Shown piece by piece: positions 63,937 to 64,000 of a DNA stretch of 64,000 nucleotides. Source of the stretch: GCA-2709075 sp038146865 (GTDB lineage: Bacteria > Pseudomonadota > Alphaproteobacteria > MPNO01 > UBA2964); contig JAYQSL010000004.1 of assembly GCA_038146865.1 (NCBI GenBank), positions 28,204 through 92,203 of the forward strand, given 5' to 3'. The notes under the pieces were generated by a model, which searched no databases, was not told where the DNA came from, and worked only from the letters and a program-made list of their open reading frames with translations. Each line of letters starts with the position of its first letter. The stretch's first letter is position 1. The translations under genes were made by a program, and so were the position numbers.

Positions 63937-64000
63937 GATGTCTCCCTGTTTTTCTTAAAGACACCTTACACCCAATGCCGGTCGAGTAAATCTAAGGCAG

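Noticed and set aside
1..64000. CRISPR arrays, rRNA genes, complete insertion sequences
   Set aside because: None seen: no regularly spaced repeats, no rRNA-like stretch, no transposase frame.

Overview
The window reads as a contiguous piece of an alphaproteobacterial chromosome, probably an uncultured marine heterotroph. Base composition is moderately AT-rich by eye (not computed). The evidence is the gene mix: TRAP and tripartite tricarboxylate (TTT) transporters, a Zur-type zinc regulon, a Cox-type molybdenum hydroxylase maturation operon, an Mrp-type antiporter operon, an aerobic COQ7 hydroxylase and a bactofilin. Genus-level placement cannot be made from sequence reading alone.

Layout. 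1-5 kb: catabolic genes (divergent SDR, frameshifted Rieske dioxygenase alpha subunit with intact beta subunit, MFS transporter, second divergent SDR). 5-9 kb: zinc uptake (znuCB, a His-rich outer-membrane barrel protein, znuA) around two near-identical Zur boxes. 9.2-10.2 kb: a three-gene bactofilin operon. 10.4-12.6 kb: a frameshifted tandem reductive-dehalogenase-like protein. 12.7-20 kb: luciferase-like monooxygenase, a TRAP operon, a MetE-like protein, a cytosolic NMT1/SsuA-like protein and small genes. 20-30 kb: YdjM-like membrane protein, 1-Cys peroxiredoxin, an orphan CoxL-like molybdopterin subunit preceded by a cytochrome c, a TctC-type binding protein, aldo/keto reductase, frameshifted GPH-type symporter. 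30-34 kb: lipoprotein, DUF6134-like protein, Fpg/Nei glycosylase, COQ7 and a frameshifted photolyase-like protein.

33.9-40.3 kb is a minus-strand catabolic/uptake operon (alcohol dehydrogenase, NMT1-like protein, PrpF/GalD-like isomerase, TctC, fused TctA-TctB). 40.4-43.6 kb is a plus-strand set (SDR, isochorismatase-like hydrolase, maleate-isomerase-like protein, alpha/beta hydrolase). 43.6-51.9 kb is a minus-strand cox operon: coxG, coxS, coxM, coxD, coxE, a split xdhC/coxF, a molybdopterin-binding/cytidylyltransferase fusion and an MFS gene. It has no coxL where that gene would be expected; the only large subunit in the window is about 25 kb away. 52-59.4 kb is a ten-gene Mrp/Mbh-like antiporter operon with three large proton-channel-like subunits. 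The right end holds a two-domain cold-shock protein, a DUF192 protein, a GlcG-like protein, tRNA-Pro(TGG) and a tyrosine integrase that begins an island continuing past the window.

Four genes (Rieske alpha, reductive-dehalogenase-like, GPH symporter, photolyase-like) are each broken by one single-base shift, and each becomes a multiple of three and a family-like length when that base is corrected. These are either decaying genes or sequence errors. The most interesting targets are the coxL-less cox operon with its distant atypical CoxL, the tandem dehalogenase-like protein, the unusual Mrp-like operon, and the maleamate/maleate-like gene pair whose isomerase lacks the expected cysteines.
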